Assembly (NCBI GenBank): GCA_944470555.2
Contig: CALYCZ020000068.1
Span: forward strand, 1 to 64,000
DNA: 64,000 nt
From: Heterobilharzia americana
Taxonomy: Eukaryota; Platyhelminthes; Trematoda; Strigeidida; Schistosomatidae
Direction of reading: 5' to 3'
Shown: piece by piece, positions 1-10,369 of the stretch
Layout of the letters: each line of letters begins with the position of its first letter
Position numbering within the stretch: the stretch's first letter is position 1
The notes under the pieces: generated by a model
What the model was told of the DNA's origin: nothing
Seen by the model: the letters and a program-made list of their open reading frames with translations, nothing else
Databases searched by the model: none
Position numbers and translations under genes: made by a program

Positions 1-873
1 TGCACTAATTATTTGCCTTTGTATGATTGAGACTTATCATGGATGTTTCACTTTCCTATTACGTGACGCTGGACCGTTGACAAGGTGGTCGTTCTACTGC
101 GCCGACGTTTTGTTTTGGTTTAACTTACGGTTGTATTGTGGTTTGACTGTTTGTATTTTGACTGTCTACTGGGAACGTTTATTTGTTGATTTGATTCTGT
201 AGACAGAGTTTTGACCCCTTCTGTCGGGAATATTCTTATTGACTGTCGGATACTTAACAATTGTATTTGTTTAACCAGTTTTCACTGTAGAGCAAGTGCT
301 GGCACCCGAGAACGTTTTGGACTACATAGTTACCCGACGGCACAGTTGGGGTATTTTATGATTTTGATATAGCTTGTTGTTGCTGTGATAGTACCACAGA
401 TTTTGTAACGAATCTACCACTGATTTACTACAGGCCGTGTTTTGATATTTTGATCCAACCTTTGACTGTGCGTCACTCGCGGAAGTTCGTAAGCTATACA
501 GTAGAAAGCAGGAACCAGTCAGATTCGCGTTAGTTGGCACCGCCTAGTTATTTCCTGCGTTCAGGCTAAGATTATTGGATTTTGGCTGTTACAGTGCGGC
601 TATCTACCGTTAGAAGAACACTGAACGGATGTAAAAGATGTTATGCGGGACGCGACTGGGAAGTATGCTCCAAAAGTAAGCAGGCGACAGCTTCGCAAGA
701 GCTCTTGGGTTACTCGTGCAACCCAAGGAAAATAGTGAATGGAATGAGTGCTATACATCGTGCGAGACATCGAACCTTCTTAGCCACTTGCGGTTGCACA
801 TCCTATGTAAATTAGCACTCGTGCGGACAGGTACAGATATCAGATAGACAAGTTACGACCAGCAAAGCCTATA
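1..873. other. Unassigned AT-rich start of window
   Basis: I see no recognisable domain, RNA gene or repeat here. Open frames of 70-80 codons at 322-540 (-) and 582-815 (+) have no familiar motif and are the length expected by chance. The end next to the RT debris at 874 may belong to the same decayed retrotransposon. Confidence 0.4.
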
Positions 874-1440
874 TTGGTTTATGTCTCAACGAAACCGGCG
901 AACAAAGGACTTGGCCTTTTCACGGGACAGAAAGGGGAAGTCATAAGAAGCAGTGAAGTAGTGGGACCGCTGAGCAGCCAATCTGCCAAGCTGCTGAACA
1001 AAGTAATCCCTCCACAGCCAGCCTCTCGTACTGTGGCTAGGTTCCGCGGCCGTGATAAAAAGCTGGTGAACTTGAAGGTTTCATCAAACCAAGTGCTTCG
1101 GAAACTTCCAACACTTAGAAGAGGGAAATCTCCTGGCTGTGATGATATAAGGTGGGTGATCGTAGGGACTTGTACCGAAGTGCCTCACATATCCATATGC
1201 AACCTGTCCACGCACACTCACTGAGGCAGGTCATTCCCCTAAGGAATGGAAGCACGCATTCCTATCAAAAGTCGAAAAATTGCATGCAGTCACGAAAGAA
1301 GAGCGTCACTTCGCATAATACCCAGGGTTTCCGAAAGCCTCGCTGCAAATGTTATCTGGGACCGCCTACACTGAGAAGACACCATTCACTACAGCTAACA
1401 AGACCACAGAACTGGGCAGTCACGTGACAGAAACTTGACG
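874..1440 (+). pseudogene. Degenerate non-LTR retrotransposon RT fragment
   Basis: The open frame at 874-1224 has the layout of the linker and fingers of a CR1/jockey-like reverse transcriptase: a start reading GLFTGQKGEVIRSS, then a run ending in LRKLPTLRRGKSPGCDDI, which matches the family pattern L..L...KSPG.D.I before RT motif 1. Past a frameshift near 1225, a piece reading EWK followed by a hydrophobic run fits the next block (EWK.A.V.PV.K). No palm motif with the catalytic Asp pair is present. Stops and frame changes show it is dead. The call to non-LTR RT is fairly safe; the exact clade is inference. Confidence 0.55.
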
Positions 1441-2044
1441 ACATATTTGGGCGACTGGGCCAACAGATAGGACAACTCTGGACCAGCCAAAGCTTTTGTT
1501 GGAGTACCGGACTATATTGCGCCCACTTAAATTAATAAAGGGCTTCTCCGAGCTACCCGTAGCATGCCTAAGGGACAGAGACTTACGTACCATATCAAAC
1601 GGGTTTTGGTCAGCCCTGAAGGTTGCGAGAGCAGGCATTTATCTAGGGGCGATACATGAGTCATCCCTGTTTTTGCCACTGTGCAATGGCTTCGCCAGTG
1701 AAACATCAAAACATGGAGAACAACAGGTACAGAGAGGGATCCTAGGATGCCTCCGAAAGATATGTTACACCTGTATCCATAGGCAGGTAAGAAGGGTTTC
1801 AGCTTTAAAATGTAATAATAACAGTAAGTTTGGAAAAATGAGTTACACGAACATAGGCCACCTTTACAGCCATTAGGTAAACGTCATTCAATAATTGAGG
1901 CTCTAAACGTTTCGAAAGAAACGAATCATCGAGCCATACTAAGTCTTGTGGAGTGAACAATTGTTCGGATATTCACGCTCACAAATATCGGATAAGAGGG
2001 ATATCGCTGAATAACACTTGCGAAAATTAGTGGAGCTAGACGAT
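1441..2044. other. Unassigned, probable retrotransposon debris
   Basis: The stretch is between the RT fragment and the truncated edge of gypsy copy 1. A 126-codon frame lies at 1496-1876 (+) but I recognise nothing in it. Similarity between the two gypsy copies begins only at about 2045. Confidence 0.35.
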
Positions 2045-3477
2045 GTAGCTTCGATAAACCATATCGAAGGCGTTGATCTCGTTGAACTAGCTGGGTGTCA
2101 AAAAGAAGACCTTGAGCTGCACCACGAGTTGTCGTCCACAGCCCTCAAGCTACAACTGTGTCCAGTAGGATCAGGCAAGGATAAAATTTTATGCGATTTC
2201 TCTGCTAGTCAATCACGCCCAACAGTTCCGAAGAGATGTCGATGCAACGTCTTCAATACGCTGCACAAACTGTCCCATCTGGGTGTACGAGCCACCATCA
2301 GGCTTTTGCACAAAGTTTCTGCCGACCGGGAATGAACAAAGACGTCAAGGAGTGGGCTCAGTCGTGCTTAGCTTGTCGAAAGTGTAAAGTCACGCGACAC
2401 ACACAAAGCCCTTTAGGTTCTTTTCTAGCCCCAGACATGCGTTTCGACCACGTCCATACGGATATTGTAGGACCTCTACCAGAATCTAGTGGATCTGCTT
2501 ACCTTTTCACCTGTGTGTATCGTTTTACGCTATGGCCAGAAGCAGTACCTATTGAGGATGTTACTGCTGAAACTGTCGCTCGTGTTTTCGTCGGAAGATG
2601 GATTGCGAACGTTGGATGTCCATCATATGTAACAACTAACTGTGGGCGCCAATTAGAGTGTGGATTATTTCACGCTTTAACTGCGCTTTTAGGTTGTACT
2701 CGGTTCAGAACAACAGCCTACCATCCACAAGCAAATGGCATGGTAGAGCGTTTCCATCGACAGCTGAAAGCTTCCCTTTCAGCTGCAAACATACCTAAGT
2801 GGGTCGAGGCTCTGCCTCCAGTCATACTAGGTATTCGTAACGCGTTAAAGGCTGATGCTGGACCCACCTCTGCAAAACTCGTCTATGGGACTACCCTTCA
2901 CCTACCAGGTGAGTTTGTTTCCCCTTCAACTTTCAAACATGTTTCCGACAGGACATCTTACGTGACTAGGCTTACAAACGCAATACGTTCAGTTAGGCCT
3001 TCTCCTGTTAGACCCCAAACGACGGATGCCTTTGTTCACCCCAGTTTACAAAAGACATCACACGTGTTCATTTTCCACGATGACGTTCGTCGACCACTTG
3101 AACCACCCTACGATGCAGCATTCAAAGTGATCAAGCGGCACGAGAAATTCTATATAATCGAGCGAAACGGATGTGAAGATACTGTTAGCATCGACCGTTT
3201 GAAAGCAGCGTATTCCAAAGGCAACCCCATCATACGTGACGTTTCAGCTCACTATAGCCGACCGGCGGATGACCCACTTGTCGAGATTCTTGACAATGTG
3301 CCTGGTAACACACAGACACAACAACCACCGGCGCAACAAAAAGCACTATCAGGTCGAACCGTCAAGTTCCCGGAGTATTTGAAGTCATATTCAACCAAGC
3401 AGTGTGAAATAAAGTGTGCCAACCACTTTTTAAATTCAAATTTATTTTTCTCGGGGCGCCATTTTTTTATTTACTAG
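2045..3477 (+). pseudogene. Gypsy integrase, frameshifted and active-site mutated
   Basis: The integrase would join retroelement cDNA to chromosomal DNA. Domains in order: an HHCC zinc-binding region (HKLSHLG, then CLACRKCK); an RVE core with first Asp in HTDIVG (2461-2463) and Glu in NGMVERFHR (2746-2748); and a C-terminal GPY/F-like module reading PPYDAAFKVIKR. The middle catalytic Asp is Asn here (AAC at 2638-2640, TTNCG) while copy 2 keeps Asp; the spacing from this position to the Glu is the normal 35 residues. A run of four T at 2304-2307, against five in copy 2, shifts the frame within the zinc-binding region. Both defects make the protein non-functional. Stop at 3475-3477. Confidence 0.88.
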
Positions 3478-3875
3478 AAATGCGAAAATCCTCCTACATT
3501 TTACCTTTTAATGTCAATTTTCTACTGCCACGTAATGAAACATTTTCAAAAAAGTGGATAAAGCATAAAGTCTATTCTCGATATATTTGTATATAAATGT
3601 TTCCCATTTTTACGGGACGTTTTCGTGGTGTTAAAGACGTTTATTTATATTCCAGGTGCAATGAGCACTGAACGGAATGTCTGAGGACATTGAGGATCGC
3701 GATCAATGCACAATCCGATTTACTGTATCTTTTATTCGCCACGACACCATAGAATTATTCCAGACGACCGAGGGTCGATTCTCGAAGAGAGCCCGTCGGA
3801 AGAGTTCGATCAGTGGGGAAACCCCTGGGTTTTTACTCCCGGCTGGTATTCTCTTAAGGTCCTCACGAACCAGCT

Positions 3876-3889
3876 AGGGAGGAGTGATC
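3876..3889 (+). other. Polypurine tract of gypsy copy 1
   Basis: The purine-rich run AGGGAGGAGTGATC lies directly before the LTR start TGTAG, the position where second-strand cDNA synthesis is primed in LTR elements. The same sequence precedes the LTR of copy 2. Assigned by position and composition. Confidence 0.6.
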
Positions 3890-4232
3890 TGTAGAGTGAC
3901 ACACTTCTCCAGAATCGATAGCCTAGGGTTTGACACGACTCAACATTCATGCTCACCTTCAGAGTTCAACTGGACTCGCTAAGCTGAATGCGCCTGGTCA
4001 AGCATCGTCACCATTTGACACGCTGTCGTGTCACGTCGCACTGCTCGTAATCGACCCTCTAGACAGTTAGTTCGAACGCATCGGTACCTTGACACGACCT
4101 CTCGAATATAATATTCCATCCGACCACGCTATTGTGTTCTTTTTTGGTCTGGTATTGGTGGTTATAAAACAGGTTCGAATAATTGGTGATTGGTCTCGGA
4201 GTCTGTCAATTTTGCACCAGGACAATTCCTAA
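3890..4232 (+). repeat. 3' LTR of gypsy copy 1 (343 bp)
   Basis: It begins TGTAGAGTGACACAC and ends GACAATTCCTAA. The limits are set by comparison with the solo LTR at 49588-49930, also 343 bp, which sits in a duplicated target. A stretch reading ATAAAACAGGTTCG near the 3' third may be the TATA region. It belongs to a subtype (CCTTGACACGACCTCTCG) shared with the LTR piece at 54579-54823 and distinct from the solo LTRs at 10834, 16260 and 49588. Confidence 0.85.
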
Positions 4233-4917
4233 ACTTCAAAGTTATGATGTTTCAAGTAACTTGTCAGAAGTTCGTGCAGTTTTTGACCAACATTCTGAGG
4301 TATGAATGACATCTCTGATATGAGATGTTTTCATATTTTCAGGGAGGCCATAATATCGATGCAGGCGTAGAACTTAGAACATACTATACTCAATGCCAGT
4401 TCTAGATGAACTGTGTTGAATTACAATCCTTATTCACTACTTCTAAGCAACGGACAAGCTAGATCCCAGTCTGTTTTATTATAATTTCCGTACCTAGGTT
4501 GTGAGATAATGGAGGCAATATGTATAGTACCGGTTGAATAAGGGAGTGGTCTGCACACAGTGCCACTTTCCGGTCGCTTCCTGGCAACTTGGAACTAACA
4601 CATGTTAAAAGGGAATGAGTATCTTGACACATAACTAGGTTAGGCGTGTTGTCGGACTAGTGGTAAATTATTTCCATCCGAATATATCTAACGTACCAAG
4701 GAAAGTATCATATCTAGCGGGGCAAGTATACGTGTCCCATTTAATTCCCGGTGGATTGAAGTTTCTGCATACAATCTTGTGATCATTTTGTGTTTGCATT
4801 TGCCAAAATCTTCATAATTTAACTCTTTGGTGCACAACTTCGAAGGTTTCTCTTTCTATCTGAAGCAGTTCAACGATATATGAGACTTTGTTGCATTTTG
4901 TTCAGCTTTATGGAAGC
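4233..4917. other. Unassigned
   Basis: No motif, repeat pair or splice-bounded coding exon was recognised. Confidence 0.3.
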
Positions 4918-5320
4918 TGGCAATATTCGTTGACGATTGTGTACGACATATACCTGATCTCGCCTGTGAAAACGGCTTTATTCTGTCTCAGAAACAAAAT
5001 ATTACTATTACCACTGTTACTGGATGATCTTCGCATGTTTCCATCCGATTTTTGCATACTGCCTGTGACTTTATCCGAATTTCTTTACCCATATTACTGT
5101 TGCTAATAAAATAATGATAACAGCACTGAAACCAACCAGGCCCACATACATTGCCTATCGTGCGACTTAAAAGATTGTATCTTTTCAAATGATTTGGAAG
5201 CTTTGACGTAAATATTTTATCAATAGTAATAGTGGTGATACATTTCTTAACCAGAATAAAGCTATTTTGCAGGCGAGATCAGCAATATGTAGTACAGGGC
5301 CATCAATAAATACTGTCAAT
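4918..5320. repeat. Diverged inverted repeat, arms about 110 bp
   Basis: The + sequence at about 4920-5036 (containing TGATCTCGCCTGTGAAAACG) and the reverse complement of about 5195-5318 (containing TGATCTCGCCTGCAAAATAG) align along their length with scattered differences. The spacer is about 160 bp. Read as protein the arms give LAIFVDDCVRHIPDLAC and LTVFIDGPVLHIADLAC, so the parent may have been coding, but I cannot name it. Confidence 0.5.
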
Positions 5321-6175
5321 TTCAGTAAAGCCAAACAGGACAGTGAAGTCTTAAGTATGTTTGTGTCACTTTAGATGAATGGAATATCCTTGGCGGAAAC
5401 ATTGGCTGTCTTTTGTTGGGGTCAGAAAATCGTTTGTGGTTGATGACTCCCCTGAAAGCTGTCGGAGCCTCTGAGAAAAACGTTAAAGCTTCACATCCGG
5501 AAGTGAAATCCGATTGTGACCGATCTATTCAGTGTTATGGAAGCGTTCTTGCTTCTTAAGTTGTGGTTCTATGAGCGCACCGATATAAGGTGAGATAATG
5601 GAGTTAGTTTCTCTACTGACCGTGCGTAAAAAGGGGAATAGTCCCGTCGTTTCAGTGCATTTAGCGTCAAGTCTCCCCTTTTGATCTAGCTGCTGTGGAG
5701 TTGACCGTGAAATGCTGATTATATTCTTTTGCGGATCTCGGGAATGGCACCACTGTCTATGGGTTTGTTGTTTCCTACAACTGGGTCCATAATACAAGAA
5801 TATACCTAAAACTATTCCTTTGGTGAGTCAGCATATGTGAAATGTTTTTTTCTAGATCCTTCAACACGTTTGCATGAAGTTTTGACTTCTGCCTTTAAGA
5901 AGATTAACGGCTTTAGCAGGATGCAGATTAGCTCCATAAGGTTTTGGTGCTGAGCGCAGGTAGCCGCCCGCACTCCTAAGAGATGTATCAGGACATTTTT
6001 CCTGGTTTTCTCGTCATTAGGTAAAGATAATGCAGGGATACTCTGCCGTCCTGACAAAAGTTTACCCTTCTGTAACGTGAACTGCATACAAATGGCCCGT
6101 CTTCCATTGGTATAACAGTAACCCACACTATTCAGTCATCAACTGTTGAATTAACACTCATTTTCCTTATATTCT
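5321..6175. other. Unassigned
   Basis: Open frames of 90-104 codons on the - strand (5525-5797 and 5812-6126) show no recognisable domain. Nothing else is supported. Confidence 0.3.
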
Positions 6176-7060
6176 TTATCAAGCGATCTTTGCATACGAA
6201 AGTCACTATGCATCAAATACACTTCTGGAATTATGCTGCTCACGCTAATACAAAAGATCTTTCGTATCGATGCCTGAAATCTATATGCAACCACTTCTAT
6301 TTGGACGATTAACCGTTTCAGCATCTACTTCCATTCAATAAAACAGATATCCTTGGTAATATTAATCTATATTACCTTTCAACGTAACATGGTGACCAGG
6401 AAATGCTTTGATTTAGACACACAGGGTTATATAACTGGATACTTTACCTATACCCCAGATTGTATAAATGGGTCCTTTTGGTTAGCAGAGCTAAAAACTG
6501 AGGAACCTTACAATGAATGGACGGTTATATTACTCAATAACAAACTATGCAAATGGACTAACAATGTCGGCTGGTTATAACGCAAACTTGGAACATTGCA
6601 CACTTTTGTTGTTGTTAGTGGAACCTGTCTGTGTGATGGGAGATGAAGATCCATGCCCATCTCATGAATTTCAGCAAGTTTTGATAAGATTATGGACACC
6701 AATGACTTCATATGTGAATTATTTAATACCAAATATTTTGTAAACTTTCAAGAATTATCAATTTGATAATACTTGTAAACTGGTACTCCTCATGTTAATT
6801 CCCTTATATGAGAATAAGAATTATTATTATCTAAACTTTAACACTCTGTATACGCTGAAAAGTGATATTTTCTTGTTCATTTCATAGCTAGAAGGATCTT
6901 CTGTTGTTTTTAATAGAGTTTGATGACATTCCGTCTGTACCACTCAGGACTCGTAAAATCTTGTAGATTTTTCGACATATATCAATGTGATGATGCCTGT
7001 AAACTGTCTTCTCTCATGTTAAGTTACCAATGTGGGAATAAAACATTTTTTTATTTACTA
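6176..7060 (+). repeat. Family A LINE 3'-UTR unit, copy 1 (empty-site copy)
   Basis: About 885 bp that recurs in inverted orientation at 48935-50166. The two agree closely, including a 76-codon frame (6513-6743) that reads the same in both but is not evidence of a gene. Its last 200 bp is related to the 3' UTR at the end of the CR1-like family A element (16850-17066): both contain an AAGTGATATTT(T/C)CTTGTTC segment and end GAGAAT(A/G)(A/G)AACATTT followed by ATTT repeats. It is therefore most likely a 5'-truncated 3'-UTR piece of that LINE group. This copy lacks the LTR found in copy 2 and so preserves the empty target site near 6401. Confidence 0.7.
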
Positions 7061-7992
7061 CTACCCTCAGGTAGACAATTAATGCATATTGAAGTCAAAC
7101 TGCACCGCTGAAATTTATGCGCTTGAGCCACCACGGCCTCTGGCGCTGCCCATCCTTAAGGCCCGGATTAACGTGAATAACTGCTTCACTCCCGTCCCTG
7201 AGACTACCGTCCGCGAATAGGGCTCCTGCCGTCCGGGTAAAGTTTGGTATCTGAGGCGTCTGGGGTGAAAATGATTTAGAGACTGAAATGCATGCAACCA
7301 GATCTTAGCTGGACCATCCAGCCCCACAGTCCCGTGTTTTCCGGTCATTGAGACGCTAGTATGAACTATTAAGAAAATATTTCGGAGAAAAGCTCTGTTT
7401 CACATCGCATTTAGAAGTGGCTTGTGGTCTTCACTTTCGAAAGCTACTTTATGGTCTCTAAGACTACGCCTGGACCACATCTTGGGGTTCTATGTACACG
7501 ATGGTCCCAGCCCACTTCCTAATGTTGGCTTAAGCCGTCTGCGGGGGTGTGTAGCATGACAACAGAATATGTGGCGGAGCAGAAGAGCGAACCTTAATTG
7601 GCACGGGAAGCAAGCTGTCGTAACATCAGCAGGCAGGCCATTCCAACAAACCCAGAACAGACAGCCATGTGGAGAATCAGCGAGAGGAATGTAGCAAAGA
7701 GCTGACGCTTTTTTCGCAAAGAGTGTTGGCTACGTGGAACGACTTCCAAAGAGGAACAGTAGTGGGTCCATCCAAAAGATCGTCAGGCAAATACATGTGC
7801 ACGCATAGTCTGCCGGTAACCCACACAAGGAGTCTCTGACATCAAAAACTCACCGTAACACTTTCTTGTTTCCAAATGACCATTTCTTCAGTTTCTGACT
7901 TCTGGTGACCCTCAGTATTGCCATATATCCTCACCTTACCCCACCTGTCTTCACATAATCACTTTTTTCTAAAGCTTGCTGCTTCGTTTATA
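7061..7992. other. Unassigned segment, GC-richer than its surroundings
   Basis: About 7100-7830 is clearly richer in G and C than the flanks, as is typical of repeat-derived or once-coding DNA in this genome. No frame gave a recognisable domain. It could be part of the 3' flank of the RTE remnant or another degenerate element. Confidence 0.3.
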
Positions 7993-8256
7993 CTAACTTC
8001 GAAGTTTTCCTACACATAGCCCACAAATTCCTAAATCAAAAAACAAATACGTCCAATATGTTACACTATTATTTGTCCTTGGATCCCTGGTGGAACACTT
8101 GGCCTCAGTAGCGCGTCCCTGTTTCACTCTGTTCTCTACAGTCTTTTCAACCTTGCTCCAAGACTGCCCACAAGCTTTCATTCCTTCCTCACACCATCCC
8201 CTCCATATCACCCACGAACGCCCAGTTCGTCGTTCCCTCTTTGGGTCCCACTCCAC
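7993..8256 (-). pseudogene. RTE ORF2 C-terminal domain
   Basis: The protein reads RRTGRSWVIWRGWCEEGMKA and continues with WSKVEKTVENRVKQGRATEA and CSTRDP, the conserved RTE tail (R.RGRP...W...VEEEMK, W..VE..AQ.R..WR, LCSTR). A second copy of the same tail is at 33344-33565, also on -. The AT-rich DNA just below 8060 is where the 3' end of the element would lie. Confidence 0.78.
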
Positions 8257-8468
8257 CGTGTGGCCTGACCTGGCGAGTGATGTCCCCGAATGCCCAGCCC
8301 ATCTACACTTCCTTCCGCATATTATTTAGGCGATAGGTTCTTTGCTGGTTCGTTGCCAGCCAGAGTTCCTTGTTGCTTATTCTTTCTGGCCATCTGGCCT
8401 TCAGTACCCAGTGAGCGTAGGCGGCACCTCTTGATGATTGCCTGTGGTTTGTTAGAAGTGCTTTTCGT

Positions 8469-9115
8469 TTATACGCCAAGTTTTTGAACCATATGGAGAC
8501 ACTGACCTGACATTAGTATTGGAAACCCAGATCTTGTTCTTTGCGCTGGGTGGAGTGCAGTAGATCTCCACACTGGCTGCAGATTAATGAAGGTCCGTCC
8601 TGCTTTCCCGCTCCTGGCCTTGACATCTTCATCTGTGCAGCCGGTAGCTGAAACGATGTTGCCCTGACTAGGTAGGCTAAAGAAACCACTTCCTCTAGGT
8701 TTCCCCTTGATAATGATGTGTGCTCGCTGTCGTTGATTGGGTATCTTCATCACTTCAGTCAGCCGCACGTCCACTTGAAGCCCCATTTTCGCCACCTCGC
8801 CTTTTCTGCCAGCTTGTTGATTTTCTCCTGCAGTTCTTCGAGTTTGTGCGACATTAGAAACAAACCATCGGCAAAATCCAAATCTTCTAGGCTCCTTTGA
8901 TCGGTCCAGCTTATGCTCGCCTTCTTCTTCCTCCCAGTTTTCTGCTGCATGACGCAGTCGACCACACCCAGGGAGATCATTGGTGATGGTAGGCGGCAAC
9001 CTTGTCTTACCCCTCTCTTCACTTCAAAGGCGTCAATGAGCTTTATATTGTGGATCACTTGGTATGTGGCGTCGTCATTCAGTCGTTGGATGAGGTTGAT
9101 TAAGGTTTGTGGCAT
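8469..9115 (-). pseudogene. RTE reverse transcriptase palm with FADG instead of FADD
   Basis: The reading starts with residues matching the family run before motif 4 (AFEVKRGVRQGC, where the family has EVKTGVRQGC.LSP), followed by DLDFADGLFLMSH. The F/YADD catalytic pair is FADG, so the second metal-binding Asp is lost. A continuation reads KINKLAEKARWRKWGFKW. A frameshift separates it from the downstream C-terminus. The RT would have copied the element's RNA at a nicked target site. Confidence 0.75.
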
Positions 9116-9539
9116 TGAAACCCTAGTCCTGAAGCAGCTGCCAAATTACTTCTTGGTTGACTGTGTCGAAGACATTTTCAAGATGAAGTTGAGGATGAGT
9201 TAAGTCGACTGCCATTCTATGCTCTGTCAATATTATTATTATTTTTTCTTGAATATACAGGCACACACCATTTTTACAGGTATGAAGAAGTTTTTATATA
9301 AATTACATGTCTTCATAGAAGGTAATCTCTATCCCCGCCTGTTGTCACTAGAAGATATAATTGCTGCATGTTCATACAATGAAACATCCCAGCGGAATAT
9401 GCATGCAAAAAATTTGCGAGTTGGACAAGTGCAAGTATTGCCTTCGCACTAACAAAAAAACTAGGTTTGCATCTCCATACCTCATGTATTACCTAGAGAT
9501 AATGATGCGCAGCGTTGCAGTTCAGCCCGCACGAGATTT

Positions 9540-10030
9540 GTACCTCCTGCAGCCAGGTAGCCTGTTCCTGTGGTAATTTTGAATACAGAGCATTCTCTAA
9601 TCTCTCCTGAACGACACGGTTTGGTATTTTGCTTGCATTGGGTGAACAGGAGCATGATTCCACGCCAGTTCTTATAATGACTTGAGTCTCTCCTCTTTGG
9701 GAGTTTGACAAGACAGCCCTTCTTCCAATCAACCAGCAGGTACCCTCACTTCCGTCCAAACCTTGTGCAGTAGTTGTCTGAGCATGTCCGCTGTTGCCTC
9801 TGCGTCTGCTTTCAGTGCTTCTGGGCGAATTCCATATGGTCCTACTTCCTATCTGACTTTCACTCACTTTACGGCGCTGAGGACTTCGGCTGTTGTCGGA
9901 GAGCATGTGTTCACTGGTAGCTCGGTGACTGAGGTTCTGGTGCTATTTCTGGACAGGCTGCAGGTGATGGTGGTGGTCGATTCAAGAGATCTCTGAAGTG
10001 GTCAACCCATCGTTTCCATTGTTTCTCCTC
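9540..10030 (-). pseudogene. RTE reverse transcriptase, N-terminal part
   Basis: On the - strand the sequence reads VDHFRSLL, then YGIRPEALKADAEATADMLR, then a tryptophan-containing stretch resembling LLHKVWTEVRVPA, which is the fingers region just before RT motif 2. Stops and at least two frameshifts interrupt it. This piece and the palm piece at 8469-9115 would be one open frame in an intact element. Confidence 0.7.
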
Positions 10031-10369
10031 TCTCGTAACCTGCTTTCATTCACCATCTCTCAGTGGTTTCATCTGTGTTGATCTCTTCCATCCCATATAG
10101 TAACCCGGTTATTTAATATTGCCGTCAGATCTCTTTCTATCCTACATGCAGCGTATTGTGCTCCACTTGCCAGTGTGTCGAGGAAGTGTATTCTGACATT
10201 GCACGCACACATCTTAACTTCTTCGTCCAGTGTAGAGTTTAATCCGTTGCCTTTAGGTACTTTGTCATTCATCATCCCTGCACTGCATTGCACCGGTTCA
10301 TCTTCTGAAACAAAATATACCTTCACTAATACATCAGCTTCCAAGCATCCCACGAGTTTCAGGAGAGGA

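Larger units (their letters stand above)
2045..4232 (+). mobile_element. Ty3/gypsy retrotransposon copy 1, 5'-truncated (integrase, 3' UTR, 3' LTR)
   Basis: This is the 3' end of a CsRn1/Boudicca-like Ty3/gypsy element. Compared with copy 2 on the opposite strand (57728-62110), similarity starts abruptly at about 2045, inside the RNase H-integrase connection. Gag, protease and RT are therefore missing. The order is integrase, about 410 bp of 3' UTR, a purine-rich tract (3876-3889) and a 343-bp LTR. The two copies read as very close over the integrase region, so both look fairly recent although neither is intact. No 5' LTR is present. Confidence 0.85.
7993..10369 (-). mobile_element. RTE-clade (SR2-like) non-LTR retrotransposon remnant
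   Basis: On the - strand, in order from high to low coordinates: a linker with VDHFRSLL at about 10010; the N-terminal RT region with YGIRPEALKADAEATADMLR in a frame at about 9830; a palm region at 8469-9115; and the diagnostic RTE C-terminus at 7993-8256. The parts are in different frames and are separated near 9210-9500 by AT-rich sequence with an ATT run, probably a later insertion or deletion. The endonuclease domain is missing; the element abuts the left inverted-repeat arm at 10370. Family assignment is firm, activity is excluded. Confidence 0.8.

Noticed and set aside
1420..1709. Minus-strand frames over the region downstream of the RT debris
   Set aside because: No motif; they are antisense to a more plausible + strand relic and of chance length.
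6513..6743. A 76-codon frame repeated exactly at 49250-49480
   Set aside because: Identity comes from the duplicated 3'-UTR unit. There is no domain, and the opposite strand is equally open (6508-6732), so it is not evidence of a gene.
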